This document shows, in pieces, positions 1-6,304 of a stretch of DNA of 6,304 nt; the first letter of the stretch is position 1; each line of letters begins with the position of its first letter. The notes beneath the pieces were generated by a model. The model ran no database searches and was not told the origin of the DNA. It saw only the letters and a list, made by a program, of their open reading frames with translations. The stretch is from Sulfurovum sp. (GTDB taxonomy: Bacteria > Campylobacterota > Campylobacteria > Campylobacterales > Sulfurovaceae), in contig SOIK01000248.1 of the NCBI GenBank assembly GCA_004377245.1, positions 1 to 6,304 on the forward strand, given 5' to 3'. The translations under genes and the position numbers were made by a program.

Positions 1-1367
1 TAGATAGCCCAAACTACCAGTGACTGACCTCTACGCATATCACCAGCACTAAATACGCCCTCTACAGAAGTTGCATAATCTTTTGTCTCTATGTTACTTC
101 TGGCATCTGTCTCAAGTGATAACTCTTCAATCACACCTGTCTGCTCAGGTCCAAGGAATCCCATTGCTAAGAAAATCAAATCTGCTTTTAGTATAAAATC
201 ACTGCCTTCTATCTCATTAAATCCTTTGTCGCCCCACTCAATTTTAACACAGTTGATACCTTTTACATCACCTTTTTCATCTTTGATAAATGATTTTGAA
301 AGGATATTAAAGTCCATATCACACCCTTCTTCTTGAGAAGTAGAGAGTTTAAATATTCTTGGATAGAGTGGCCACGGCATCTCATCTGTACGCTCTAGCG
401 GTGCTTTTGGCATTAGCTCTATTTGTGTAATAGAAGCTGCATTTTGACGAACTGAGTTTCCTACACAGTCGCTACCAGTATCACCGCCACCAATAACTAC
501 AATATGTTTCCCTGTTGCTAAAATCTCTTTGTCTTCAGGGATTTGTTCACCTTCAATACGACTGTTACACTGTGATAAAAACTCCATAGCAAAATGAACA
601 CCATTTGCATCACGGTTTTCTATTGGCAAGTCTCTTGGCAAAGATGCACCACCACACAGAACAACAGCATCATATTTGTCTTGAAGCGTTTTAAGGGGAA
701 TATCAACACCGATATGCGCACTTGTAATAAATTCTATGCCTTCTTCTTTCATTAAATCAACTCTTCGTTGTACTACTTTTTTCTTATCTAGTTTGAAGTT
801 AGGGATTCCGTAACGAACTAAGCCACCGATGCGTTTATCTCTCTCATAAACACTAACCATATGTCCAGCTTTATTAAGCTGATTTGCAACACTAAGACCA
901 GCAGGACCAGAGCCTACAACTGCAACTTTTTTACCACTACGTGTTTTAGGGATTTGAGGTTTCATCCACCCTTTTTTATATGCTTTTTCTATGATGGAAT
1001 ACTCAATGCCTTTAATGCTGACAGCATCATCATTCATCCCAAGTACACAAGCAGTCTCGCAGATTGCCGGGCAGACTCGTCCTGTAAATTCAGGAAAGTT
1101 ATTTGTACTCATGAGCGAGCGAAAAGCATTTTCCCATTTATCTCTATAAATCTGGTCATTAAACTGAGGTATAAGGTTACCTAGTGGACAGCCGTAACTG
1201 CTATGGCAAAACGGAACTCCACAGTCCATGCAACGTGCACCTTGCAGTTCCATCTCTTCTTTACTTAAAGGTGTTGTAAATTCATTATAATGCTTTACTC
1301 TCTCAACAACTGGTGTTAGAGTAAAGTTTTTTCTTTCGTAATCTTTAAATCCTGTTATTTTTCCCAT
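1..1367 (-). CDS. gltD: Glutamate synthase (NADPH) small/beta subunit, 3' end cut by window edge
   Basis: GltD is the FAD-containing electron-input subunit of bacterial GOGAT: it oxidises NADPH and passes electrons to GltB in the cytoplasm. The visible 455 codons begin at the ATG at 1367-1365 (MGKITGFKDYERK). Two N-terminal cysteine groups expected to hold the 4Fe-4S clusters are present: C46, C49, C54, C60 (CMDCGVPFC...GCPLGN) and C99, C103, C107 (RVCPAICETACVLG). An FAD-binding Rossmann motif (VGSGPAGLSVANQL) lies at about 151-164, followed by a glutamate (YERDKRIGG) near 175. The NADPH-binding motif VIGGGDTGSDCVG is at about 291-303. The second FAD contact, VFSAGDMRRGQSLVVWAI, is the last sequence seen. 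The family is usually about 470-490 residues, so perhaps 15-30 C-terminal residues lie outside the window. No frameshift or lost key residue is seen. The start is fixed by a good ribosome binding site and by the family's usual N-terminus. Related FAD/NADPH subunits (e.g. of dihydropyrimidine dehydrogenase or NADH-dependent ferredoxin oxidoreductase) are much less likely, given the adjacent gltB. Confidence 0.97.
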   Translation of the reverse strand, partial: MGKITGFKDYERKNFTLTPVVERVKHYNEFTTPLSKEEMELQGARCMDCGVPFCHSSYGCPLGNLIPQFNDQIYRDKWENAFRSLMSTNNFPEFTGRVCPAICETACVLGMNDDAVSIKGIEYSIIEKAYKKGWMKPQIPKTRSGKKVAVVGSGPAGLSVANQLNKAGHMVSVYERDKRIGGLVRYGIPNFKLDKKKVVQRRVDLMKEEGIEFITSAHIGVDIPLKTLQDKYDAVVLCGGASLPRDLPIENRDANGVHFAMEFLSQCNSRIEGEQIPEDKEILATGKHIVVIGGGDTGSDCVGNSVRQNAASITQIELMPKAPLERTDEMPWPLYPRIFKLSTSQEEGCDMDFNILSKSFIKDEKGDVKGINCVKIEWGDKGFNEIEGSDFILKADLIFLAMGFLGPEQTGVIEELSLETDARSNIETKDYATSVEGVFSAGDMRRGQSLVVWAI

Positions 1368-1374
1368 AATCCAA

Positions 1375-1382
1375 CTCCCCTT
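1375..1382 (-). promoter_or_regulatory. gltD ribosome binding site overlapping the gltB stop codon
   Basis: On the minus strand the junction reads TAAGGGGAGTTGGATTATG. The Shine-Dalgarno-like AAGGGGAG begins within the TAA stop of gltB and is followed by a 7-nt spacer before the gltD ATG. This decides the gltD start and implies that ribosomes finishing gltB can reinitiate on gltD, which fits two subunits needed in equal amounts. Confidence 0.85.
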
Positions 1383-4300
1383 AAGCGCTTAGATGTGCTG
1401 TAACATCTTGTTCATCTTTTCTTCTCTTAAGATGTGCAAGTACTCGTTTATAATCTATTGGCATAACTTTAATAAACTTATCTTTATTAGTCTTCCAATT
1501 ATCTAAAATTTCATATGCTTCTTTTGAAGAAGTATATTTAATATAGTTTTTAATCATACCTTTTACTTCATTTTCATCTTCAACTGTTTCAATTTTGTCT
1601 AGATCAACCATGCCGTCATTTATTCTATGAGAGAGATTATTATTCTCATCATAAATATATGCAATACCACCACTCATGCCTGCTGCAAAGTTCTTTCCGA
1701 TTTCGCCAAGAACAACAACCCTACCACCAGTCATATATTCACAACCATGATCACCAATAGCTCCAACGACAACTTTAGCACCTGAGTTACGCACACAAAA
1801 ACGCTCACCGGCAAGTCCATATATATATGACTCACCACTTGTAGCACCATAGAAAGATACATTACCGAGTATTACATTTTCATTTGCCTCATAAGTTGCA
1901 TCGTGAGGAGGGTAGAGTATCAGTTTACCACCACAAAGTCCTTTACCGAAGTAGTCATTTGCATCACCCTCTATCTCAAAAGTAATTCCGCTATTTACAA
2001 AAGCACCAAAACTTTGACCGCCACTTCCTGTAGCTTTAAAGTAAATAGTATCATCACTTAGTCCATCCTCTCCATATTTGCGAGTCATCTCAGCTGAGAG
2101 CATTGTCCCTACAGTACGGTTGATGTTTCTAAGTTTTATCTCCTCTTTTATTGGAGTGGCATTGGTTAGGGCAGGCTGTGCTAATTTAATCAGCTCATTA
2201 TCTAGTGCAATACCTAAATTATGATCTTGGTTAGTCGTTTGATATGCTGTATCATCAGATCTTAAGTGAACTCTGTGAAGCAGACGATCTAGTTGTAGGT
2301 ACTTCGCTTTCCAGTGACTAATTCCTTCACGGGCTTTAAGTTTATCGGTACGACCAACCATTTCGTTAATAGTTCTAAATCCAAGTTCAGCCATAACTTC
2401 ACGCAGATCTTGAGCGATAAATTTAATATAATTAACAACATGTTCAGGCTTACCTGTGTATTTCGCACGCAACTCTTTATCTTGTGTAGCAATTCCAACA
2501 GGACAAGTATTTAGATGACATTTACGCATCATTATACAGCCCTCAACTATAAGTGCAGCAGTAGCAATTCCCCACTCTTCAGCACCAAGCAAGGTTGCTA
2601 TGGCGATATCACGACCAGTACGCAGTTGACCATCAGTCTGTACAACTATTCTTGAACGCAGACCATTTTTCACTAAAGTTTGATGAGTCTCAGCTAAACC
2701 AAGCTCCCAAGGAAGACCGGCATGTTTGATGGAAGTTTGTGGAGATGCTCCAGTCCCACCATCAAAACCAGAGATAAGAACAACATCAGAGTGCGCTTTT
2801 GCTACACCTGCTGCAATAGTTCCAACTCCGACTTCAGATACCAGTTTAGTATTGATACGAGCTTTAATATTTGAATTCTTAAGGTCATGTATCAACTGTT
2901 TTAAATCTTCGATTGAGTAGATATCATGGTGTGGAGGAGGGGATATAAGTCCAACTCCCGGAGTAGAGTGTCTCGTTTTACCGATAATTTCATCAACTTT
3001 ATGACCTGGAAGTTGACCACCTTCACCAGGTTTTGCACCTTGCGCCAGTTTAATCTGAATCTCCTCAGAGTTTACCAGATAGTTTGCCGTTACACCAAAG
3101 CGTCCAGATGCAACTTGTTTGATTTTAGAGTTTTTATCAGTTTCAAATCTTGAAGCATTTTCTCCACCTTCACCTGTATTACTTCTTGCTCCTATAGAGT
3201 TCATAGCAATAGCAAGTGTCGTATGAGCTTCTTCGGAGATAGAACCATAACTCATAGCTCCTGTAGCAAAACGAGTGATAATAGAATCTACAGACTCTAC
3301 CTCGTTAATATCAATTGGATCAAGGCGTTTAAAATCAAGAAGTGAACGCAGAGTGACATATGCTTCTTGTGGTTCATCAATCAACTTAGCATATTGTTTA
3401 TAAGTTTTGTAGTCATTATTTTTTGTAGAGTTTTGCAGTAAAAAGATTGTCTCTGGCGTAAAGAGATGGTTCTCTCCACGCTGACGATATGCATAATGAC
3501 CACCAACAGGCAGATCATTTGCTTCTATTATCTCATGCGGATAAGCGATAGCATGACAAAGAAGAGTCTCTTCTTCGATAGTATCTATGTCAATACCCTC
3601 TAAACGAGTTGGTGTTCCTTTGAAGTAGTTATCAACTAGATTTTGTGAAAGTCCGACAGCCTCAAATATCTGAGCACCTGTATACGAGCGTATAGTAGAA
3701 ATACCCATCTTAGACATAACTTTGAAGATTCCTTTTCCAATTGCCGTAATGTAGTTCTCTACCGCTTTGTCATGAGTAATTGCTTCATCTATCATCTTGC
3801 GTTTACGCATATCTTCAATAGTTTCAAATGCCAAATAAGGGTTAATCGCATTTGCTCCATAACCAATAAGTGTAGCAAAATGATGAATTTCTCTTGCTTC
3901 ACCTGTTTCTATAACTAAGCCACAGTTTGTTCTGATACCCTCAGTTATAAGGTGACGATGGACAGCACTTACTGCTAATAGAGATGGAATAGCTGCTTTA
4001 TTTTTACTAGTGCCTCTTGTTGAGAGAATGATTACTTCAAATCCATCTCTAACAGCACTACTTGCTTGTCTTATAACAGAATCAAGCGCATGTTTCATGC
4101 CCCCACTTTTTGTGGAATCAAAAAGAATACTGATAGTTTTTGCACTAAAATTAAATTCGTTAACTCCACTGAGTTTTTCAAACTGCTCATTAGTTAAGAT
4201 GGGAGATTTAAGTTTAATAAACTTACGGTCTTCATCTACCTCTTGAAAAAGATTTCCTTGTGGTCCAATAAATGAAGTTAAAGACATCACTGACTCTTCT

Positions 4301-5916
4301 CTAATTGGGTCAATTGGAGGATTTGTTACTTGTGCAAAGAGTTGGTGAAAGTAGTTGTAAAGATTTATAGAAGCATTTGAAAGAACTGAAAGTGCTGCAT
4401 CATTTCCCATCGAGCCTGTTGCTTCGTAGGCTGTATTTGCCATCGGTGCAAGGATGACTTTCAGATCTTCTTGTGTATAACCAAAACATTTTTGACGCTG
4501 TAATATAGTTTTGTGATTTGGTTGTTTTATCTCATGGTTGAGTGCTAAATCATCAAGATTTATTTTCTGTTTTTCTATCCATTGTCCATAGTTGTGAACT
4601 CCAGAGATATTTGCTTTAATCTCATCATCGCTAATTATACGACCTTGCTCTAAATCTGCTAAAAACATCTTACCTGGCTGTAGTCTTCCTTTTAGAACTA
4701 TCTCATCTGTAGGAAATTCTAAAGCACCTTGTTCTGATGCCATAACTAAAATATTGTCTTTAGTTAAAAAATAGCGTGAAGGGCGAAGACCATTTCTGTC
4801 TAGCGTTGCACCAATAATTTTTCCATCAGTAAAAGCAACAGATGCAGGACCATCCCATGGCTCCATAAAGGTAGCATGGTACTCATAAAAAGCTCTACGC
4901 TTTTCATCCATCTCTTCATCTTTCCAAGCTTCTGGAATCATCATCATCATAACATGAGGAAGAGGACGACCAGCTAGTGTTAATAACTCTATAACATTAT
5001 CAAGAACAGATGAGTCTGAGCCTTTAGCTTCGTTGATGAGGTAAGGATAAATCTTGTCAAGCTCATCTTCACTAAAGAGTTTTGATTTAAGCATCGACTG
5101 GCGCGCTCGCATCCAGTTGATATTTCCTCGCAGTGTGTTTATCTCACCATTATGAGCAATATAGCGAAAAGGTTGTGCTAGTGGCCATGATGGAAAGGTA
5201 TTGGTTGAGAAACGGCTATGAACCAGTGCAAGCGCTGACTCATAATCCGGCTCGTTTAAATCAGGAAAATAGAGAGGCAGCTGCTCTGTAATTAACTGAC
5301 CCTTATAAGAGATAGTTTTATATGACATAGATGGCATATAAAAATATTGTGTACCGCGTATATCTGAAGAAGTTACTTGTGATTGCGCATATTTACGGAT
5401 AACAAAAAGTTTGCGCTCAAATGCCTCTGCATCTTGAAGCTCAGGATTTCGTTTTATGATTACTTGATGTATATATGGTTCAATCGCCTTAACTGTTTCG
5501 CCTAAAGAGTCGTTTGCAGTTGGAACTCTTCTCCAACCTAAAAACTCTTGTCCAAGCTCTTCGATACAATCTTCAACAATCGCCTTACACTCTGCATAAG
5601 CTTCGGGATCTTTTGGTAGAAATACTACACCAACACCATAGTGACCAAACTCTGGCAGAGTGATTCCGTCCTCTTTAAGCACTCTGCGTAAAAATTTATC
5701 TGGCATCTGCGTTAATATTCCTGCACCATCACCAGAGTTCTTTTCAGCACCAACAGCACCACGATGTTCAAGATTTGCTAAAAGTGTAAGACCTTTTTGC
5801 ACAATATCATGAGAAGTATCTCCTTTAAGATGAGCAACAAAACCTACACCGCAGGCATCATGTTCAAATTCCGGATCATAAAGACCCTCCCTTTTTGGTA
5901 AATACTCAGCTTGCAT
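1381..5916 (-). CDS. gltB: Glutamate synthase large/alpha subunit (GOGAT), complete
   Basis: GltB makes glutamate from glutamine and 2-oxoglutarate, using electrons delivered by GltD. From the ATG at 5916 the protein has 1511 residues, the usual family length. An N-terminal propeptide of 21 residues precedes Cys22 (ACGVGFVAHLKG), the class II amidotransferase nucleophile that becomes the mature N-terminus. HNGEINT at 255-261 is the Asn-Gly motif of that active site; the domain runs to about 430. A central domain (about 470-760) follows. The FMN domain (about 800-1190) contains RFATGAMSYGSIS, TGEGGENASR (about 914-923), KPGEGGQLPGHK and SGFDGGTGASP (1049-1059). The 3Fe-4S cysteines are C1127, C1133 and C1138 (CIMMRKCHLNTCPVG, spacing CX5CX4C). 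Glycine-rich repeats at about 1285-1420 match the C-terminal beta-helix, ending in KVMPIDYKRVL. A GTG six codons upstream (5934) stays in frame but lacks a ribosome binding site, and the six codons would contain the site serving the ATG. No frameshift or missing catalytic residue is seen. gltD follows after 13 nt. Whether NADPH or another donor is used cannot be read from GltB alone. Confidence 0.98.
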   Translation of the reverse strand: MQAEYLPKREGLYDPEFEHDACGVGFVAHLKGDTSHDIVQKGLTLLANLEHRGAVGAEKNSGDGAGILTQMPDKFLRRVLKEDGITLPEFGHYGVGVVFLPKDPEAYAECKAIVEDCIEELGQEFLGWRRVPTANDSLGETVKAIEPYIHQVIIKRNPELQDAEAFERKLFVIRKYAQSQVTSSDIRGTQYFYMPSMSYKTISYKGQLITEQLPLYFPDLNEPDYESALALVHSRFSTNTFPSWPLAQPFRYIAHNGEINTLRGNINWMRARQSMLKSKLFSEDELDKIYPYLINEAKGSDSSVLDNVIELLTLAGRPLPHVMMMMIPEAWKDEEMDEKRRAFYEYHATFMEPWDGPASVAFTDGKIIGATLDRNGLRPSRYFLTKDNILVMASEQGALEFPTDEIVLKGRLQPGKMFLADLEQGRIISDDEIKANISGVHNYGQWIEKQKINLDDLALNHEIKQPNHKTILQRQKCFGYTQEDLKVILAPMANTAYEATGSMGNDAALSVLSNASINLYNYFHQLFAQVTNPPIDPIREESVMSLTSFIGPQGNLFQEVDEDRKFIKLKSPILTNEQFEKLSGVNEFNFSAKTISILFDSTKSGGMKHALDSVIRQASSAVRDGFEVIILSTRGTSKNKAAIPSLLAVSAVHRHLITEGIRTNCGLVIETGEAREIHHFATLIGYGANAINPYLAFETIEDMRKRKMIDEAITHDKAVENYITAIGKGIFKVMSKMGISTIRSYTGAQIFEAVGLSQNLVDNYFKGTPTRLEGIDIDTIEEETLLCHAIAYPHEIIEANDLPVGGHYAYRQRGENHLFTPETIFLLQNSTKNNDYKTYKQYAKLIDEPQEAYVTLRSLLDFKRLDPIDINEVESVDSIITRFATGAMSYGSISEEAHTTLAIAMNSIGARSNTGEGGENASRFETDKNSKIKQVASGRFGVTANYLVNSEEIQIKLAQGAKPGEGGQLPGHKVDEIIGKTRHSTPGVGLISPPPHHDIYSIEDLKQLIHDLKNSNIKARINTKLVSEVGVGTIAAGVAKAHSDVVLISGFDGGTGASPQTSIKHAGLPWELGLAETHQTLVKNGLRSRIVVQTDGQLRTGRDIAIATLLGAEEWGIATAALIVEGCIMMRKCHLNTCPVGIATQDKELRAKYTGKPEHVVNYIKFIAQDLREVMAELGFRTINEMVGRTDKLKAREGISHWKAKYLQLDRLLHRVHLRSDDTAYQTTNQDHNLGIALDNELIKLAQPALTNATPIKEEIKLRNINRTVGTMLSAEMTRKYGEDGLSDDTIYFKATGSGGQSFGAFVNSGITFEIEGDANDYFGKGLCGGKLILYPPHDATYEANENVILGNVSFYGATSGESYIYGLAGERFCVRNSGAKVVVGAIGDHGCEYMTGGRVVVLGEIGKNFAAGMSGGIAYIYDENNNLSHRINDGMVDLDKIETVEDENEVKGMIKNYIKYTSSKEAYEILDNWKTNKDKFIKVMPIDYKRVLAHLKRRKDEQDVTAHLSA

Positions 5917-5919
5917 AGT

Positions 5920-5926
5920 TCCCCTT
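5920..5926 (-). promoter_or_regulatory. gltB ribosome binding site (decides the ATG start)
   Basis: On the minus strand AAGGGGA lies 3 nt before the ATG at 5916-5914 (context AAAAAGGGGAACTATG), giving about 6 nt between the AAGG core and the start. The same AGGGGAG-type sequence serves gltD. Because this site lies inside the reading frame extended from the GTG at 5934, it argues for the ATG as the true start. Confidence 0.75.
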
Positions 5927-5946
5927 TTTCGCACTATCTTAATTAA

Positions 5947-5998
5947 AGGGCACCTCTAAAAGCCCATTATGAGTGCATAGGGTTTTTAGAGGTGCCCT
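5947..5998. repeat. 52-nt near-perfect palindrome upstream of gltB (hairpin, MITE-like or attenuator-like)
   Basis: The outer arms AGGGCACCTCTAAAA (5947-5961) and TTTTAGAGGTGCCCT (5984-5998) are exact reverse complements over 15 bp. Inside them, position 5962 opposes 5983 (G-U in plus-strand RNA, an A/C mismatch in the gltB-sense RNA). CCC/GGG then pair (5963-5965 with 5980-5982). After a 2-nt bulge, TATG (5968-5971) pairs with CATA (5976-5979) around the tetraloop AGTG. Nearly the whole element folds on itself. It ends 30 nt before the gltB ATG. In the gltB direction it is followed by TTTAATTAAG, a weak T-tract, so it is not a textbook terminator. TAA is found next to both ends (5944-5946 and 5998-6000), which could be a target duplication but may be chance in AT-rich DNA. 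Possible roles are a terminator or attenuator, a 5' UTR structure, or a small palindromic insertion element. Confidence 0.9.
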
Positions 5999-6053
5999 AA
6001 ATATAATAATAATTATTTGTAAATAATATCTAAAATAGGATTAAATAAATCAC
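5999..6053 (-). promoter_or_regulatory. AT-rich tract upstream of gltB, possible promoter/operator region
   Basis: This stretch is almost entirely A and T. It contains TATATT and TATTAT hexamers resembling a sigma-70 -10 box on the minus strand, and a 7-bp dyad with a 2-nt centre, ATTATTTGTAAATAAT (6012-6027), centred about 103 nt before the gltB start. A TTTACA resembling a -35 box is present, but at only about 14 nt from TATATT, so no convincing -35/-10 pair can be assigned. A promoter here would place the 52-nt palindrome in the gltB leader. The call rests on position and composition only. Confidence 0.3.
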
Positions 6054-6114
6054 AAAGGAGAAGAAATAAGGTGATATGGATTATTAAGAATTAATAAAAG
6101 ACAGAGAAGTGCTG

Positions 6115-6143
6115 AGAGTATAGTCTAAAATAGACTATACTCT
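6115..6143. repeat. 13-bp perfect hairpin across the stop codon of the upstream gene
   Basis: AGAGTATAGTCTA (6115-6127) and TAGACTATACTCT (6131-6143) are exact reverse complements separated by AAA. On the minus strand the final codons and TAG stop of the upstream coding region lie in this structure, with the stop in the second arm. The sequence after it on the minus strand (CAGCACTTCTCTG) has no T-run, so it is not a standard intrinsic terminator. It could protect a 3' end or act with Rho; this is not shown by the sequence. Confidence 0.8.
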
Positions 6144-6304
6144 TCTTTGATCGTATTGAGAATGCTTTTATCTGCATTATAGATAAATGCATAGTTAAAG
6201 AGCGTATTTTTAAGTATCTCTCGTACTTCTTCTTCACTCTCAAACCAGTGAGGACGGTCGATGCCTGGTACTTTGGTTTTAGGTGGTGTCAGGACGATAC
6301 CTTT
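6125..6304 (-). CDS. C-terminal end of an unrecognised protein (5' part outside the window)
   Basis: An open frame enters from the right edge on the minus strand and ends at the TAG at 6127-6125, giving 59 residues. It starts KGIVLTPPKTKVPGIDRPHW and ends with KEEYSLF. I do not recognise the family. The middle is rich in acidic residues (FESEEEVREIL), followed by a likely amphipathic or aromatic stretch (LKNTLFNYAFIYNADKS). No signal peptide, membrane segment or metal-binding motif is visible in this tail. The frame is open over all 60 codons, has plausible codon use, and lies on the same strand as gltBD, all of which support a real gene. It ends 208 nt before the gltB ATG, so co-transcription with gltBD is possible but not implied. 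Its stop codon lies inside a 13-bp hairpin. Confidence 0.65.
   Translation of the reverse strand, partial: KGIVLTPPKTKVPGIDRPHWFESEEEVREILKNTLFNYAFIYNADKSILNTIKEEYSLF

Noticed and set aside
91..1184. Open frames on the plus strand at 91-336 and 861-1184
   Set aside because: Both lie antisense to gltD, whose minus-strand frame is complete and motif-rich. Their translations show no domain and reflect the composition of the opposite strand.
2289..4246. Open frames at 2314-2514, 2726-2920, 2926-3153 and 4010-4246 (plus) and 2289-2498 (minus, other frame)
   Set aside because: All lie inside gltB, which has intact GOGAT motifs throughout. None has a recognisable product or a convincing ribosome binding site.
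4936..4951. Short CAT-type triplet repeat inside gltB
   Set aside because: It encodes a run of four methionines within VMMMMIPEAW. A methionine-rich stretch before IPEAW is normal for this family, so it is not a separate repeat or phase-variation tract.
5965..5978. Two minus-strand ATGs inside the palindrome as possible upstream ORFs
   Set aside because: They encode only MGF-stop and MHS-stop and have no ribosome binding site; chance is sufficient explanation.
5980..5998. Sigma-54 promoter (GGGCAC as a -24 element) upstream of gltB
   Set aside because: The required GC-containing -12 element is not found at the right spacing, and GGGCAC is part of the palindrome arm.
6054..6088. AAGGAG-like sequences on the plus strand followed by GTG and ATG
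   Set aside because: The frames that follow stop after 3 to 7 codons, so no plus-strand gene or credible leader peptide is present.
6029..6133. Ten-base direct repeat TCTAAAATAG at 6029-6038 and 6124-6133
   Set aside because: Short, AT-rich and with no further similarity; one copy is part of the loop of the 13-bp hairpin. Likely chance.

Overview
The window (about 38-40% GC by eye, AT-rich between genes) carries the genes for NADPH-type glutamate synthase (GOGAT), all read from the minus strand. From the right edge leftwards they are: the 3' end of an unrecognised gene (6125-6304), a 208-nt spacer with two strong inverted repeats and an AT-rich tract, a complete gltB (large subunit, 1381-5916), and after only 13 nt gltD (small subunit, 1-1367), which runs off the left edge a few codons before its expected end. 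The AT-rich codon use and the style of the two GOGAT proteins suggest a Campylobacterota (epsilonproteobacterial) genome, perhaps close to Sulfurimonas. That placement is recognition only; no search was run.

GltB and GltD form one enzyme. GltD takes electrons from NADPH through FAD and passes them via iron-sulfur clusters to the FMN/3Fe-4S centre of GltB. There 2-oxoglutarate is aminated with ammonia released from glutamine by GltB's N-terminal amidotransferase domain. With glutamine synthetase this is the GS-GOGAT route of ammonium assimilation. The gltD ribosome binding site overlaps the gltB stop codon, so the two are almost certainly one transcript with coupled translation.

No new multi-gene system is visible; the coding content is ordinary core metabolism. 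The parts not explained by known genes are in the spacer upstream of gltB. One is a 52-nt near-perfect palindrome ending 30 nt before the gltB start. Another is an AT-rich dyad about 100 nt upstream of that start. The third is a 13-bp perfect hairpin that overlaps the stop codon of the upstream gene. The open frames on the plus strand are antisense shadows of gltB and gltD.
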